Shown here: positions 1-8,973 of the stretch, piece by piece | Layout of the letters: each line of letters opens with the position of its first letter | Numbering within the stretch: position 1 is the first letter of the stretch | Assembly: GCA_024330965.1 (NCBI GenBank) | Contig: JANDJL010000005.1 | Location: forward strand, 62,001-126,000 | Source of the DNA: Nitrospira sp. | GTDB lineage: Bacteria; Nitrospirota; Nitrospiria; Nitrospirales; Nitrospiraceae | Direction of reading: 5' to 3' | DNA: 64,000 nucleotides | The notes under the pieces: model-generated | The model's database searches: none | Told to the model about the DNA's origin: nothing | The model's input: only the letters and a program-made list of their open reading frames with translations | Translations under genes and position numbers: made by a program

Positions 1-331
1 AGTTGGGATTCAATTCCGGAGCCCCGCCGGTGATATCGACCGTAGGAATGTCGGTCTGGGCCAAGGCGGCCAGGCACTGTTCCGCCGTCTCTCTCGACAT
101 GCTCTCCGGTCGATCTGGACCGGCGTCCACGTGGCAGTGACGGCAGGTCTGGTTGCAGAGCTTGCCCACGTTGATCTGAAGGACGGTGATGCCGGTGGCA
201 CGAAGCGGAAAGAGGCCGGCCTCACGGAGCCGCAGGTCAAAGGGCGACGGACCGAAAGGGCGATCAAGAACCTTAAGCTGTTCGGCAGACGAGGCCAACG
301 GGCTGCTTCGGCCAAGCAACGTCAGGGCCAT
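1..331 (-). CDS. arsS: Arsenosugar biosynthesis radical SAM protein ArsS-like, N-terminal part (3' end truncated by window edge)
   Basis: Manual translation of the reverse strand from ATG at 331: MALTLLGRSSPLASSAEQLKVLDRPFGPSPFDLRLREAGLFPLRATGITVLQINVGKLCNQTCRHCHVDAGPDRPESMSRETAEQC...TDIPTVDITGGAPELNPN. Contains a CxxxCxxC radical SAM motif (CNQTCRHC) and directly abuts arsM. Absent from the ORF track because it is open at the edge. Confidence 0.88.
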   Translation of the reverse strand, partial: MALTLLGRSSPLASSAEQLKVLDRPFGPSPFDLRLREAGLFPLRATGITVLQINVGKLCNQTCRHCHVDAGPDRPESMSRETAEQCLAALAQTDIPTVDITGGAPELNPN

Positions 332-1567
332 TTAACAACAGCCTCCGTTCGGAGCGCACTCGACGGCGGTGCCGCCGACTGGTTGCCCGGCTCGATTAAG
401 AATCGCGAAGTGAGGGACATAGCCCTCCGTCTGCAACACGGCCAGGGTCTTGGAACAGATCTCAAGAGGCTCTCCTCGCCGATAGATGTGTTGATCGTCG
501 TCGGTCGCTTCCAAGAAGGGTCCGGCCAATATCGCGTAATGACCCTGCCAGGTGCAGGGCGTCTGAGCCGGCAGCACGGTCTGCCAGCGTGGGTCGTCGG
601 CGTCAAGTCGAACCGGATCGGCCGTGAGGAGAAAGTGGCTCGCCAGAGCAGGAGTGGACAAGAGCCATGCCTCTTCCGGGGAGATCGGCCGTGGGATGCC
701 GCGCTGGTACGTGGTGCCACGTTCATCCATCACACGACTGAACGGACCGCGCAGGGTGGCGTACCGATAAGCCGCGGAGGCAGGAAGCGGCGGCTGTTTG
801 TAGCCAGTCAACGTCACGGAAAAGAAATGGATACCGTCCACAATCCGCCAGGGCGAGAACTTGACCAAATGGATCCCCAGAAAGCCGGCATCCGTCAGGC
901 CGTTCATATAATCAGTCAGCGTCAACGCCCCGGACAAACAATCGCCCCATTTTTCCGCGTCATGGACGAGATATTGCGGCACGGTCTGATCCGACATGAT
1001 GTCGGAAATGGTAAATCGCCCGCCCGGTTTCGCTACGCGGAACATTTCGCCGAAGACTTTGCGCTTGTCCGGCGCGAGGTTGATGACGCAGTTCGAAATA
1101 ATGAGGTCGATCGTGCCATCCTCCACCGGCATGATGTCGGCCAGGCCCTTGCGAAATTCCACATTTGACGAGGGATAACCAAGGTTGGCGGCAACAATTG
1201 GCGCGTTCCGCTGGGCGATATCGAGCATCACGTCGGTTATGTCGATGCCGATCACGCGGCCGGTCGGGCCGACCAGACGTGACGCTTCAAAACAATCGAT
1301 CCCGCCGCCGGACCCGATGTCCAACACAGTCTCACCCGGCCGCACCGTGTCGAGTCCGGCCGGAGTCCCGCAGCCATACGAGACCCGGAGCACCTCTTCC
1401 GGAATAAAGGTCTTGAGCCGTTGCATGTCGTAGCTCGTGGGGCAACACATCTGCTCACCACTGGTTGCGGCTCTGGCGTAGCGATCGCTGACTTTTTGGG
1501 TGAGGGCATCAATCGGCACGGCGGCCTCCTTGTGAACCGAGCGGGATCGGTCACGCTTATGTATCAA
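332..1567 (-). CDS. arsM: ArsM-like arsenite/SAM methyltransferase with C-terminal extension
   Basis: VLDIGSGGGIDCFEASRLVGPTGRVIGIDITDVML SAM-binding motif, CC and C residues typical of ArsM, Cys-rich tail CAPNGGCC; next to arsS-like gene. Confidence 0.85.
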   Translation of the reverse strand: MIHKRDRSRSVHKEAAVPIDALTQKVSDRYARAATSGEQMCCPTSYDMQRLKTFIPEEVLRVSYGCGTPAGLDTVRPGETVLDIGSGGGIDCFEASRLVGPTGRVIGIDITDVMLDIAQRNAPIVAANLGYPSSNVEFRKGLADIMPVEDGTIDLIISNCVINLAPDKRKVFGEMFRVAKPGGRFTISDIMSDQTVPQYLVHDAEKWGDCLSGALTLTDYMNGLTDAGFLGIHLVKFSPWRIVDGIHFFSVTLTGYKQPPLPASAAYRYATLRGPFSRVMDERGTTYQRGIPRPISPEEAWLLSTPALASHFLLTADPVRLDADDPRWQTVLPAQTPCTWQGHYAILAGPFLEATDDDQHIYRRGEPLEICSKTLAVLQTEGYVPHFAILNRAGQPVGGTAVECAPNGGCC

Positions 1568-1641
1568 CCGCCCATGCGTGAGGTCAATCGGGTGATTTAG
1601 ACGATGTCAAATCTGATTGGGAATAGGGAGAATCGAGGATC

Positions 1642-1902
1642 TCAGGGATTGTTTAACATGGAAGAGATGAGCCGTTCGAGCCGCGTATTCGTCGCGATGC
1701 GGCGCGGCATGGGATAGGGTTTTGAGGGTGGAGCGGTCTGGAGCTGATCGGCGGCTCCGCTCCTGAGATCCTGATGCAGGGAGTGCAGTTTGATTTGCAA
1801 ATCTTCGAACGACTCAGCCTGCGCCAGGATCTCGGGATGGTCTTTCAAATGGCCGTGCCAGCGGCCTTCTTCTTCCCACATGATGTATTTGGTCGCGTGC
1901 AT
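1642..1902 (-). CDS. HicB-like small protein (orphan)
   Basis: MHATKYIMWEEEGRWHGHLKDHPEILAQAESFEDLQIKLHSLHQDL resembles the HicB antitoxin-like fold pattern; no HicA partner seen. Confidence 0.55.
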   Translation of the reverse strand: MHATKYIMWEEEGRWHGHLKDHPEILAQAESFEDLQIKLHSLHQDLRSGAADQLQTAPPSKPYPMPRRIATNTRLERLISSMLNNP

Positions 1903-2105
1903 AGGGGCAGTATAGCGGGCATCGACGAATCCGCAAGGAAAGAGAGAAAACCACGCCGCCGACCGTCATCACTTTTGGGCGCCAAGGAGGAAAAGCGGAA
2001 CGGCCGGTGCTTGCAAATCCATAAACGGCGCGGGGCAGTCGCGGGGCGGTATGGTGCGGCGAGAAGACGGGCAAAGGCCTCTGAGTCCCGACGCGACGAG
2101 AAGCG

Positions 2106-3518
2106 TCAGGGAATCGCCAGACTTTCCAGGAATTCCCGGTAATCGGGGGATTCCTCCAACAACTGCGGGCCGACTCGAATGAGGGCATCTACCTGTTCGC
2201 TGGTCAGGGAAAAGCTGGTCGGCAGGGATTGAAAGTAGTCACGCCGTGCAGGGTCTCGCAGCGCCTCGAAATTGACCTCGATTACGTAAGGATCAATGGT
2301 CGTCGCGAAGGTGGGCAATGGCGTCGAGCCGGGACACTGGTCGAGTCGCTTCTGGCACGCGGCGAGATTTTTTTGCGCCTTCACCCTCTCGAGCCGCAGC
2401 TCCTTCATCGTTTCGATGGTTTCGACGCTGTAGTTCTCCATGGCGATCGTTGCGGTCTTCGCCGCCACGGTCAAGATGCCGGGCGGACTTTCGCTCCGGC
2501 TGAGAGTGTCTTTCTCAACGGTGCGGGCGTTGACGATGATGATGACAAACTTCTCGATTTTTCCTTCGTTAATCAGCCGGCGAATGAATCCGCTGGTGCG
2601 GCGGTAGGCGGCTTCGATGGGACGCAGCCCGATGTTGTCGGAGAGGCCTCCATCCATGAGATGCAGATAAGGGTATCGTTCGTCGTCCAAATAGATCATG
2701 CGGTTCTTGGCCCAATAATAGCGGCGTCGGTTGACGTCATAGTCTTGCAGGCCGCCTTGGTAATCCGCCGGTAGCCGAAAATCGGTGTGCGGATAGTTCT
2801 TGAGCGTGATTGGGCTCAGGAGGAAGGGGAAAGCCGATGAAGCGGCGACTGCGCGAGCTACGGGGTAGCTGTTGAGGTCCGAGGCCAAGAAATCGAGTTG
2901 CTCCTGAGTGAACTCGAATCGCTCGCCGTTCACCATGTTGGTGGCGTTCACGATCACGAACGGCCGTCTGGGGGGGTGGGCGAGAGCGGCGAACGTCTTG
3001 CCCTCGAACAGATGCTCGTCGTAATACTCCGCGGCTAAATCGATACGACTAAAATAGGGAGATGCGAGCCGCATCCAATTGACCGGATTGAACAGTCGCC
3101 CAAACAGCTTGCTCTGGACATTGACATCGAGAAACTTGGGGCGGAATTCCTCAAAAATCCGATCGCCGAACAGGCCGTAGTACGCCGCGGTGAACGACCC
3201 GCCGGAAATCGACGAGATACAGTCCACTTCGTCCAAGAGGCTTTTCTCGACGCCTTTCCACGTGATGCGTACATGCCGCAACTTTTCCAGCACGCCGTAC
3301 GAAAGCGCCGCTGCCCTGGTCCCGCCGCCTGAAAACGCGAGACAGATAAAGAGGGAGTCGGTATTCAGACCTTCCACCGGATAATGGAACTGGTAGCGAA
3401 CCGCCTCGTGACCGGCGCCTTTGGGTTCGTTGACCGGGTAGTGGGCACAGCCGTGGAGGCTGAAGAGGAGCGAGCCGACGATGATGACGCAGGCGCTACG
3501 TATTCTCTTTAAGCTCAA
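2106..3518 (-). CDS. Patatin-like phospholipase, lipoprotein
   Basis: CLAFSGGGTRAAALSYGVLEKL oxyanion region, SSISGGSFTAAYYGL (GxSxG-type nucleophile), DGGLSDNIGLRP (DGG); lipobox-like SLHGCAH. Confidence 0.85.
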   Translation of the reverse strand: MSLKRIRSACVIIVGSLLFSLHGCAHYPVNEPKGAGHEAVRYQFHYPVEGLNTDSLFICLAFSGGGTRAAALSYGVLEKLRHVRITWKGVEKSLLDEVDCISSISGGSFTAAYYGLFGDRIFEEFRPKFLDVNVQSKLFGRLFNPVNWMRLASPYFSRIDLAAEYYDEHLFEGKTFAALAHPPRRPFVIVNATNMVNGERFEFTQEQLDFLASDLNSYPVARAVAASSAFPFLLSPITLKNYPHTDFRLPADYQGGLQDYDVNRRRYYWAKNRMIYLDDERYPYLHLMDGGLSDNIGLRPIEAAYRRTSGFIRRLINEGKIEKFVIIIVNARTVEKDTLSRSESPPGILTVAAKTATIAMENYSVETIETMKELRLERVKAQKNLAACQKRLDQCPGSTPLPTFATTIDPYVIEVNFEALRDPARRDYFQSLPTSFSLTSEQVDALIRVGPQLLEESPDYREFLESLAIP

Positions 3519-3717
3519 ACGTCACCTCACGCGGATCCAGGGCGGATGTGTTTTTAAGAATGATGGTATATTCGTCCGGCTCGTAGGTGTATGGAGGGCC
3601 GAGCGAGACGGTGTGCCGACCCGCTTCCAGTTCGATCAGTTCGTTCGTCCGTCCGTTGAATTCGTCGTCGATGCGCACCCGGCGGGATCGCGGAAAGCGA
3701 ACGAGCAGATATTCCAT
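3496..3717 (-). CDS. Small hypothetical protein (PEGA/Ig-like)
   Basis: MEYLLVRFPRSRRVRIDDEFNGRTNELIELEAGRHTVSLGPPYTYEPDEYTIILKNTSALDPREVTFELKENT; overlaps the patatin start, suggesting translational coupling. ORF-track start at 3738 is also possible. Confidence 0.6.
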   Translation of the reverse strand: MEYLLVRFPRSRRVRIDDEFNGRTNELIELEAGRHTVSLGPPYTYEPDEYTIILKNTSALDPREVTFELKENT

Positions 3718-4017
3718 ACGGGCGAACCTCCGAATCAAAAGGTGAAGCCCCCGGACGTAATGGAGAACGCGGGCCCTACGCTACGGGACTTGTCTCTCCG
3801 TGTCAATGACGGGGAGGATGAGCGCCGAAGTTTCTGGGATCAAGAGGCAGGTGTGCGAAGGAGCCCCGAGTGTCCTGGCCGAGATGGAAGTAAGTGATCC
3901 TGGAGCATCAGAGGCTTGAGAGCAATGGGCAGGGGCACGCCCCATTTGCACTCGAGTTGATATCTTGGAGAAATGGGACAGGGTGTGGGAAAAACTGAAT
4001 GGCAGACACAGGCGTGA

Positions 4018-4563
4018 TCAGAACAACCGCAAAAGGGGATCGGGATAAGAGAGGACTCCGTTCTGGCATGTGGCGAAGGAAGTCATCCGGTGACGGTCGG
4101 CTTTTGTCTCCGACAGGATATGTCGGACCTCCCAGCCTCTGGCCACCAACGCGTCGGCGAGAAGCGACCGATGGCACCGCCAGGGGACCGATTCGGCGCA
4201 CATCGTTGCCGTTGGCTGCGATTGCCCATCAGCCATCAGCTCTTCAATGGCCCTCGAGAACTCTTCTGAACGCATATAATCCGCGTAGCCTCGAAAATGT
4301 TCATTGCGCCATCCGGTATTGAGGGAATCTTTCAGGGGCTTGCGCAAGCCCCCGAGTCTGGCCTCGTGTCGATAGTCGATGCCGGCTCCGGCCAGAGTTT
4401 TTGCCAATGTGTCCCTATTGAATTGGGGGTTATGTCTGGAATGGGCGATGGTCCGGATATCGACAAGCCGTCGAATACCGTGTGTGTTCAGCAAGACAAT
4501 AAACTGCTCGATCAGCCTTGTGGAGTGGCCGATGGTCCACAACGTGGGGGGTGAGCCGGTCAT
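4018..4563 (-). CDS. DUF488 family protein
   Basis: LWTIGHSTRLIEQFIVLLNTHGIRRLVDIRTIAHSRHNPQFN...YRHEARLGGLRKP...ATMCAESVPWRCHRSLLADALVARGWEVRHI. Start reassigned to MTGSPPTLWTIGHS. Confidence 0.85.
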   Translation of the reverse strand: MTGSPPTLWTIGHSTRLIEQFIVLLNTHGIRRLVDIRTIAHSRHNPQFNRDTLAKTLAGAGIDYRHEARLGGLRKPLKDSLNTGWRNEHFRGYADYMRSEEFSRAIEELMADGQSQPTATMCAESVPWRCHRSLLADALVARGWEVRHILSETKADRHRMTSFATCQNGVLSYPDPLLRLF

Positions 4564-4876
4564 CGAGACGCCGGCACGACAGTCAGACCGATTCATGGCT
4601 CGGCGCCTTCGATGATCGCGACGGACACTTCGTGGAATGATGCGAGGGGCTGTTGGCATCCGGCCGGAGGGGTTCCATGCCGTGATTTTCGTGGCGAGCG
4701 ATTGTCCGTAGGGTGACTGTGAGGTCCGACCGGTCCTTATGACGGATGCCGAAGAACGCGGTCCTGTGAGTGACTCCGTAGCCACCGAGCATGCGGTAAT
4801 ATCTCACCGTGCTCCTGTCGGAGAGCTGATCGAGTGCGAAGTCTTTCAACCCGCCGTGCTTGACCGGCATACAATC

Positions 4877-5734
4877 TCATTGCGGTTTGCGCGCCACTAC
4901 CAGGCGGGCGACAAAGGGAAAGACCAGGCGATCCCCGTGTGTATATCGATTGGCGGCTTCACACATGAGTCGCTTGACGTCCTGCCGCTGCTTGTCCGAG
5001 AGTTTCGCCATCAACGTCTGCACCGGCGCGGCGATGTCCAACAGGCTTTCGTAGTACTCCTCGGCCGAGGCATAGGCCCACTCCGCGACAAATTCCAAGT
5101 CGCTCACGTCACCGAATCCGGCCTGCTCGACCATCCCGCTTAAGTCTCCGGGTTTCGCCAACCGAAAGATACCCGGCGCGGTCGGGTCCGGCGGCGGAAG
5201 ATCCACAACCGTTCTGATTGCTTCCACCGACAGACTGATTGAGGGGTTTTTGTCCGGCGCCGACCACACGGCGGCGGCCAGCCAGCCGCCCGGCTTCAGT
5301 ACGCGCCTGATTTCAGAAACTGACGTAGAGACGTCGGGCAGGAACATAAGGCAAAAGCGGCTGGTCACCGCGTCGAAGGAGTTTCCCTCAAACGGCAGCG
5401 TTGTCACGTCACCTTGATGGAACGTGATGTTAGTCAACCCCAGGCGTTTGGCTTTCCGTTCGGCTGCTGCCACCATCTGCTCGGCGAGATCGATGCCGAT
5501 CACGCTGCCGGACGGCCCGACCGTCTGGGCAGCAAGCAAGGCTGGGTAGCCCGTACCGGATCCAAGGTCGAGCACCCTCATGCCGGGGCGCAGGCGCGCA
5601 TCTGCAATCAGGCGGTGATTGAGAAACGTCATCTGCTCATTGAAAAAACGGTCCCACTTCTCCCAGCCTGGGGCGACTCGGTTCCAGTCTGCTCGTTGCG
5701 TCTCGATGATCTGTTCGGCGGTCGGCTGCATCAT
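4877..5734 (-). CDS. Class I SAM-dependent methyltransferase
   Basis: VLDLGSGTGYPALLAAQTVGPSGSVIGIDLAEQMV ... FDAVTSRFCLMFLPDVSTSVSEIRRVLKPGG. Confidence 0.82.
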   Translation of the reverse strand: MMQPTAEQIIETQRADWNRVAPGWEKWDRFFNEQMTFLNHRLIADARLRPGMRVLDLGSGTGYPALLAAQTVGPSGSVIGIDLAEQMVAAAERKAKRLGLTNITFHQGDVTTLPFEGNSFDAVTSRFCLMFLPDVSTSVSEIRRVLKPGGWLAAAVWSAPDKNPSISLSVEAIRTVVDLPPPDPTAPGIFRLAKPGDLSGMVEQAGFGDVSDLEFVAEWAYASAEEYYESLLDIAAPVQTLMAKLSDKQRQDVKRLMCEAANRYTHGDRLVFPFVARLVVARKPQ

Positions 5735-5775
5735 GACGGTATAATCCTCGTTCAGCGTCTGACGGTGATCGTTTC

Positions 5776-6249
5776 TTAAGAACGAACGTGCCCCTTGAGC
5801 GTCTGTAAAACCTCGCGCAGGTGTTTCAGCTCGGCCAGACAGCGATCAAGATGTTGATCTCGTTGAGGCTGCTGGTCCTTGAGTGCCCACAGACGGTGAA
5901 AAAGCAGCCGCAATGTTTTCTTGTAGGTGATGAGGAGGTCGGACGCCGGCGGCGTGATCTGGGGGGAGACCGTTGGGCTCGGCGGCGGGGCAATGGCTGC
6001 ATCGATGGTGTCGAACAGGGCGTGCAGTTGATTGTGGTAATCGTCTAAGGCTTGATCTCTCCCTGTACCGCCTTTCGCCTTGGCGGCGCTAGTCTCCAAC
6101 ATCGCGGTCAGGTTGAGCATCGTGTCTACGGCGGTGGCACCTTTGGCCTGCTGGGCATACTCATCGGCGCGTGGATAAAACAGATAGCTGCATCCGCTTG
6201 TGGTGAGGATCATGAGGCAGACGAGCAGGATTGGGTTCAGTCGTTTCAT
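5776..6249 (-). CDS. Putative lipoprotein, unknown function
   Basis: MKRLNPILLVCLMILTTSGCSYLFYP lipobox; start reassigned to the internal Met. Confidence 0.6.
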   Translation of the reverse strand: MKRLNPILLVCLMILTTSGCSYLFYPRADEYAQQAKGATAVDTMLNLTAMLETSAAKAKGGTGRDQALDDYHNQLHALFDTIDAAIAPPPSPTVSPQITPPASDLLITYKKTLRLLFHRLWALKDQQPQRDQHLDRCLAELKHLREVLQTLKGHVRS

Positions 6250-6391
6250 GGTTGCCTCTCTACTCAGAAAAATACCTTTCAAGGAAACATGCCGTCGCTC
6301 ACGGCCAGGGAAGAGGGCATGATCTTCGGGACAAGGCCGTTCGTGAGAGGAATCCTACCCGATGACCGAGGGGCTTGCAATCGATCGCTGT

Positions 6392-7222
6392 TCATCGCGC
6401 AACCGAGTGTGGATCTGGGCCGGTTGGGCGACGAGGAGGAGCCGATTGTGTTCCGTCGAGCACTGAACCGCTGGTTGCTTCCTCCCCATTGGAGGTCACG
6501 GACGGTGAACGGATGAAGCATGATGGCCGTTGGGCCCACGTCGATTCCCACAGGCGAAAGCCGCCGACGAAGGCATTATGATTGTTGCCGAGCCGCACCC
6601 AGTCCGGTAGCTTCGCGAGGTGCTTGGCGTTGCCGCCGCCCACGACCACGTAATCGGCCAGGAGCGCCTGTCTTAGCGATGCTATCACGTCCTGAACGGA
6701 GCGGCGCCATTTTTTCTTCCCAAGCCGTTTGAGCCCTCGCCGGCCGACATAGTCTTCATAGGTGCGTCCTTTTTTATATCGCAGGTGAGCAAGCTCCATC
6801 GGAACCAGGACGCCGTCGGTAATCAGGGCGGAGCCCAACCCGGTACCGAAACCGAGGAACAGCATGCGGCCTCCTTCATAGCTGCCTACTGCCTGCATCG
6901 CTGCGTCGTTGACGACCTTCACTGGACAGCCGAAGGCCTTTTCGAAGTCAAAGTTTGTCCAGCCGGTGCCGAGATTCTTTGGCTCAGCCACGGGGTGACC
7001 GTCGATGACGGCACCGGGGTAGCCGAGAACAACGGCATCATAGGCCCAATCACGAGCAAGGCGCCGGACTTGTCGAACCATCTGTTGAGGTGTCAGAAGA
7101 GGGCCAGAGCGAAACTTGCGCGGCTCTGTTGCGCCGGTGGCTAATATCTTCACATTGTTCCCACCGACGTCGATCACGAGCACCTTTCGTGAACGATGCG
7201 ACGGACTTGTTTGAGTTCTCAT
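6392..7222 (-). CDS. ROK-family / polyphosphate glucokinase-like protein
   Basis: KVLVIDVGGNNVKILATG phosphate-binding motif; VVLGYPGAVIDGHPVAEPKNLGTGW; FLGFGTGLGSALI. Confidence 0.75.
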   Translation of the reverse strand: MRTQTSPSHRSRKVLVIDVGGNNVKILATGATEPRKFRSGPLLTPQQMVRQVRRLARDWAYDAVVLGYPGAVIDGHPVAEPKNLGTGWTNFDFEKAFGCPVKVVNDAAMQAVGSYEGGRMLFLGFGTGLGSALITDGVLVPMELAHLRYKKGRTYEDYVGRRGLKRLGKKKWRRSVQDVIASLRQALLADYVVVGGGNAKHLAKLPDWVRLGNNHNAFVGGFRLWESTWAQRPSCFIRSPSVTSNGEEATSGSVLDGTQSAPPRRPTGPDPHSVAR

Positions 7223-7359
7223 CTATTTTTTCCGGGCTCGGTCGTTCGTTTCTCTAACTGGCGGTGGAATACGAGGCGTTGACACCTCACAGATCTCTGC
7301 GCACACCATGAACCTGGGCGGTGAAGACGTCTGAGTCAAAGATGAGGGAGAAGGATCAG

Positions 7360-7542
7360 TCAGGCCTGGTCATCGCTGGGAGTCGGCCACAACGAAAGTG
7401 TCACTCCGGCGATCAAGTAAACGATGGCCGCGATGATGGCGCCCGTGTTCAAGTCATACCAGGCGTTGATCCCCAGAAACAGCTCGTTGAAAAAGAGCGC
7501 CAGGATCAACATGACGATTCCAACCCAATTGCGTGCACTCAT
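7360..7542 (-). CDS. Small two-TM membrane protein, hypothetical
   Basis: MSARNWVGIVMLILALFFNELFLGINAWYDLNTGAIIAAIVYLIAGVTLSLWP; compact hydrophobic ORF. Confidence 0.5.
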   Translation of the reverse strand: MSARNWVGIVMLILALFFNELFLGINAWYDLNTGAIIAAIVYLIAGVTLSLWPTPSDDQA

Positions 7543-8112
7543 GGGATGTCTCCTTTCTCTAGAAAGCGTTCGCCTGGCAAATGCGATCTGACGGATGACC
7601 TTCCCTGCTCGAACTGGGGTGCATAGTACGGGCGCATTCTACGCCACGTCGATTTAAAAATGCCAGAGCTATGTGATACGGGATTTCTCTACAGCGTCAG
7701 CTTTCATAACCCATTGATTTTTATTTCACTCCCTGCAGGTCACCGTCGATGATCTTTGGTGAGGATGTCAACCAGCGGAGTTCCCGGGGAAACTTCTCTA
7801 GCATTGAGAGGAGGCGCGTGTTCGTGCCAGAAAAAATAATCATCAAAGTGATGGTCGATGTGAAGGCTCCGTCATTCTTGCAGTAGGAGAATTCGTACAG
7901 TGCCAGAAACCATTGATGGATTCAGTGGATACACTAGACTAAGTGTGGCGTGTGATTCCAAAGCCCTTCAGAAGATGGAATGAACGAACAGGGGAGACAC
8001 TCCGGAATGCTTCAAGATCTGGTGGTATCTGAGAAGGAAGATATTGCAAGGTACGACACTTGCTGCTCCTTAAAGACTATTTGTCAGTATCTCCTTCCAA
8101 AAGGAGGGCGCC

Positions 8113-8547
8113 ATGAGGCTAGGAACTCGCGAAATTGTTCGTACCGGGTCCTCTATTCCGAAAACAGTGTCTGCCCAGATCGTTGACAGTGTGCTTGAGA
8201 GAGCGCCTCGATGTTTATGTCCGAATCGTCGGATGGAAACACGGACTGCCGACCAGAAGGTCTGCGCGTATGAGATCTGTACGTCGATAAATGAGACCGG
8301 CGTGGTGATTGAGCAGGGAGAGGCGTACAGTCTGAATCGAAGCGCCCATGGCATTCTCTTGTTGACGGGCTGTTTTCCCCGCGTGGGGCAGGTTTTGGAG
8401 CTGCGGATTTCCGAATCTCGCTGGTGCCGCTCGGTCAGTTTGTACAACGTTCAATGGACCAAACCGCTGTCGGTTGATTCCTGTGGTCGGCTTTGCCTGG
8501 TCGGGTGTCGCCTGGTGTTCGGCCCGTCTCGTTACTGGGCGGTCTAA
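8113..8547 (+). CDS. PilZ-like domain protein
   Basis: ...EQGEAYSLNRSAHGILLLTGCFPRVGQVLELRI... resembles PilZ-type small proteins; ribosome-binding-like AAGGAGG upstream. Confidence 0.5.
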   Translation: MRLGTREIVRTGSSIPKTVSAQIVDSVLERAPRCLCPNRRMETRTADQKVCAYEICTSINETGVVIEQGEAYSLNRSAHGILLLTGCFPRVGQVLELRISESRWCRSVSLYNVQWTKPLSVDSCGRLCLVGCRLVFGPSRYWAV

Positions 8548-8580
8548 AGTTCTTCGTCCCAGACCTTAGTCGTAGCGAAA

Positions 8581-8602
8581 CGCCGCCTTTTTAGAGGCGG
8601 CG
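8581..8602. terminator. Hairpin downstream of PilZ-like gene (CGCCGCCT-TTTTAG-AGGCGGCG)
   Basis: Perfect 8-bp stem; no long T-run follows, so terminator function is uncertain. Confidence 0.45.
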
Positions 8603-8973
8603 TGAATGCGGCCTGCTCTCGCCCCTCGGCTGCCGGTGTGAGATAGATCTCCACATGCCGGTTCTCACTGTGGCCTTCTAGCTTCTAGGATGATAGGAGG
8701 GACATTCGGCTAATTTTCGCCGCGTCTGCCCATTCTTATGTCTTATCCTTATGTCTTATCTTGCGTGTTGCCTGTCTGATGCGGTGCTCGTTGACCCTGG
8801 TGCTCATCGATTTGGCAGCGATGGATGCCGTGAATCGTCGAAAGCCATTGTTTTCCTCTCAGGCACCCAGGCCGTGTTCTCGCGACAGGGGCATTGTTTT
8901 TGGAACCCATTGCTCCTTGTCATGAGCCCTCGATAGAATCCGCCCTTCGCAGTGACCGGGCCGTTGGCTGTGT

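Noticed and set aside
10-315. 101-aa ORF listed in the track at the left edge
   Set aside because: Wrong frame; the real frame in this interval is the truncated ArsS-like radical SAM protein.
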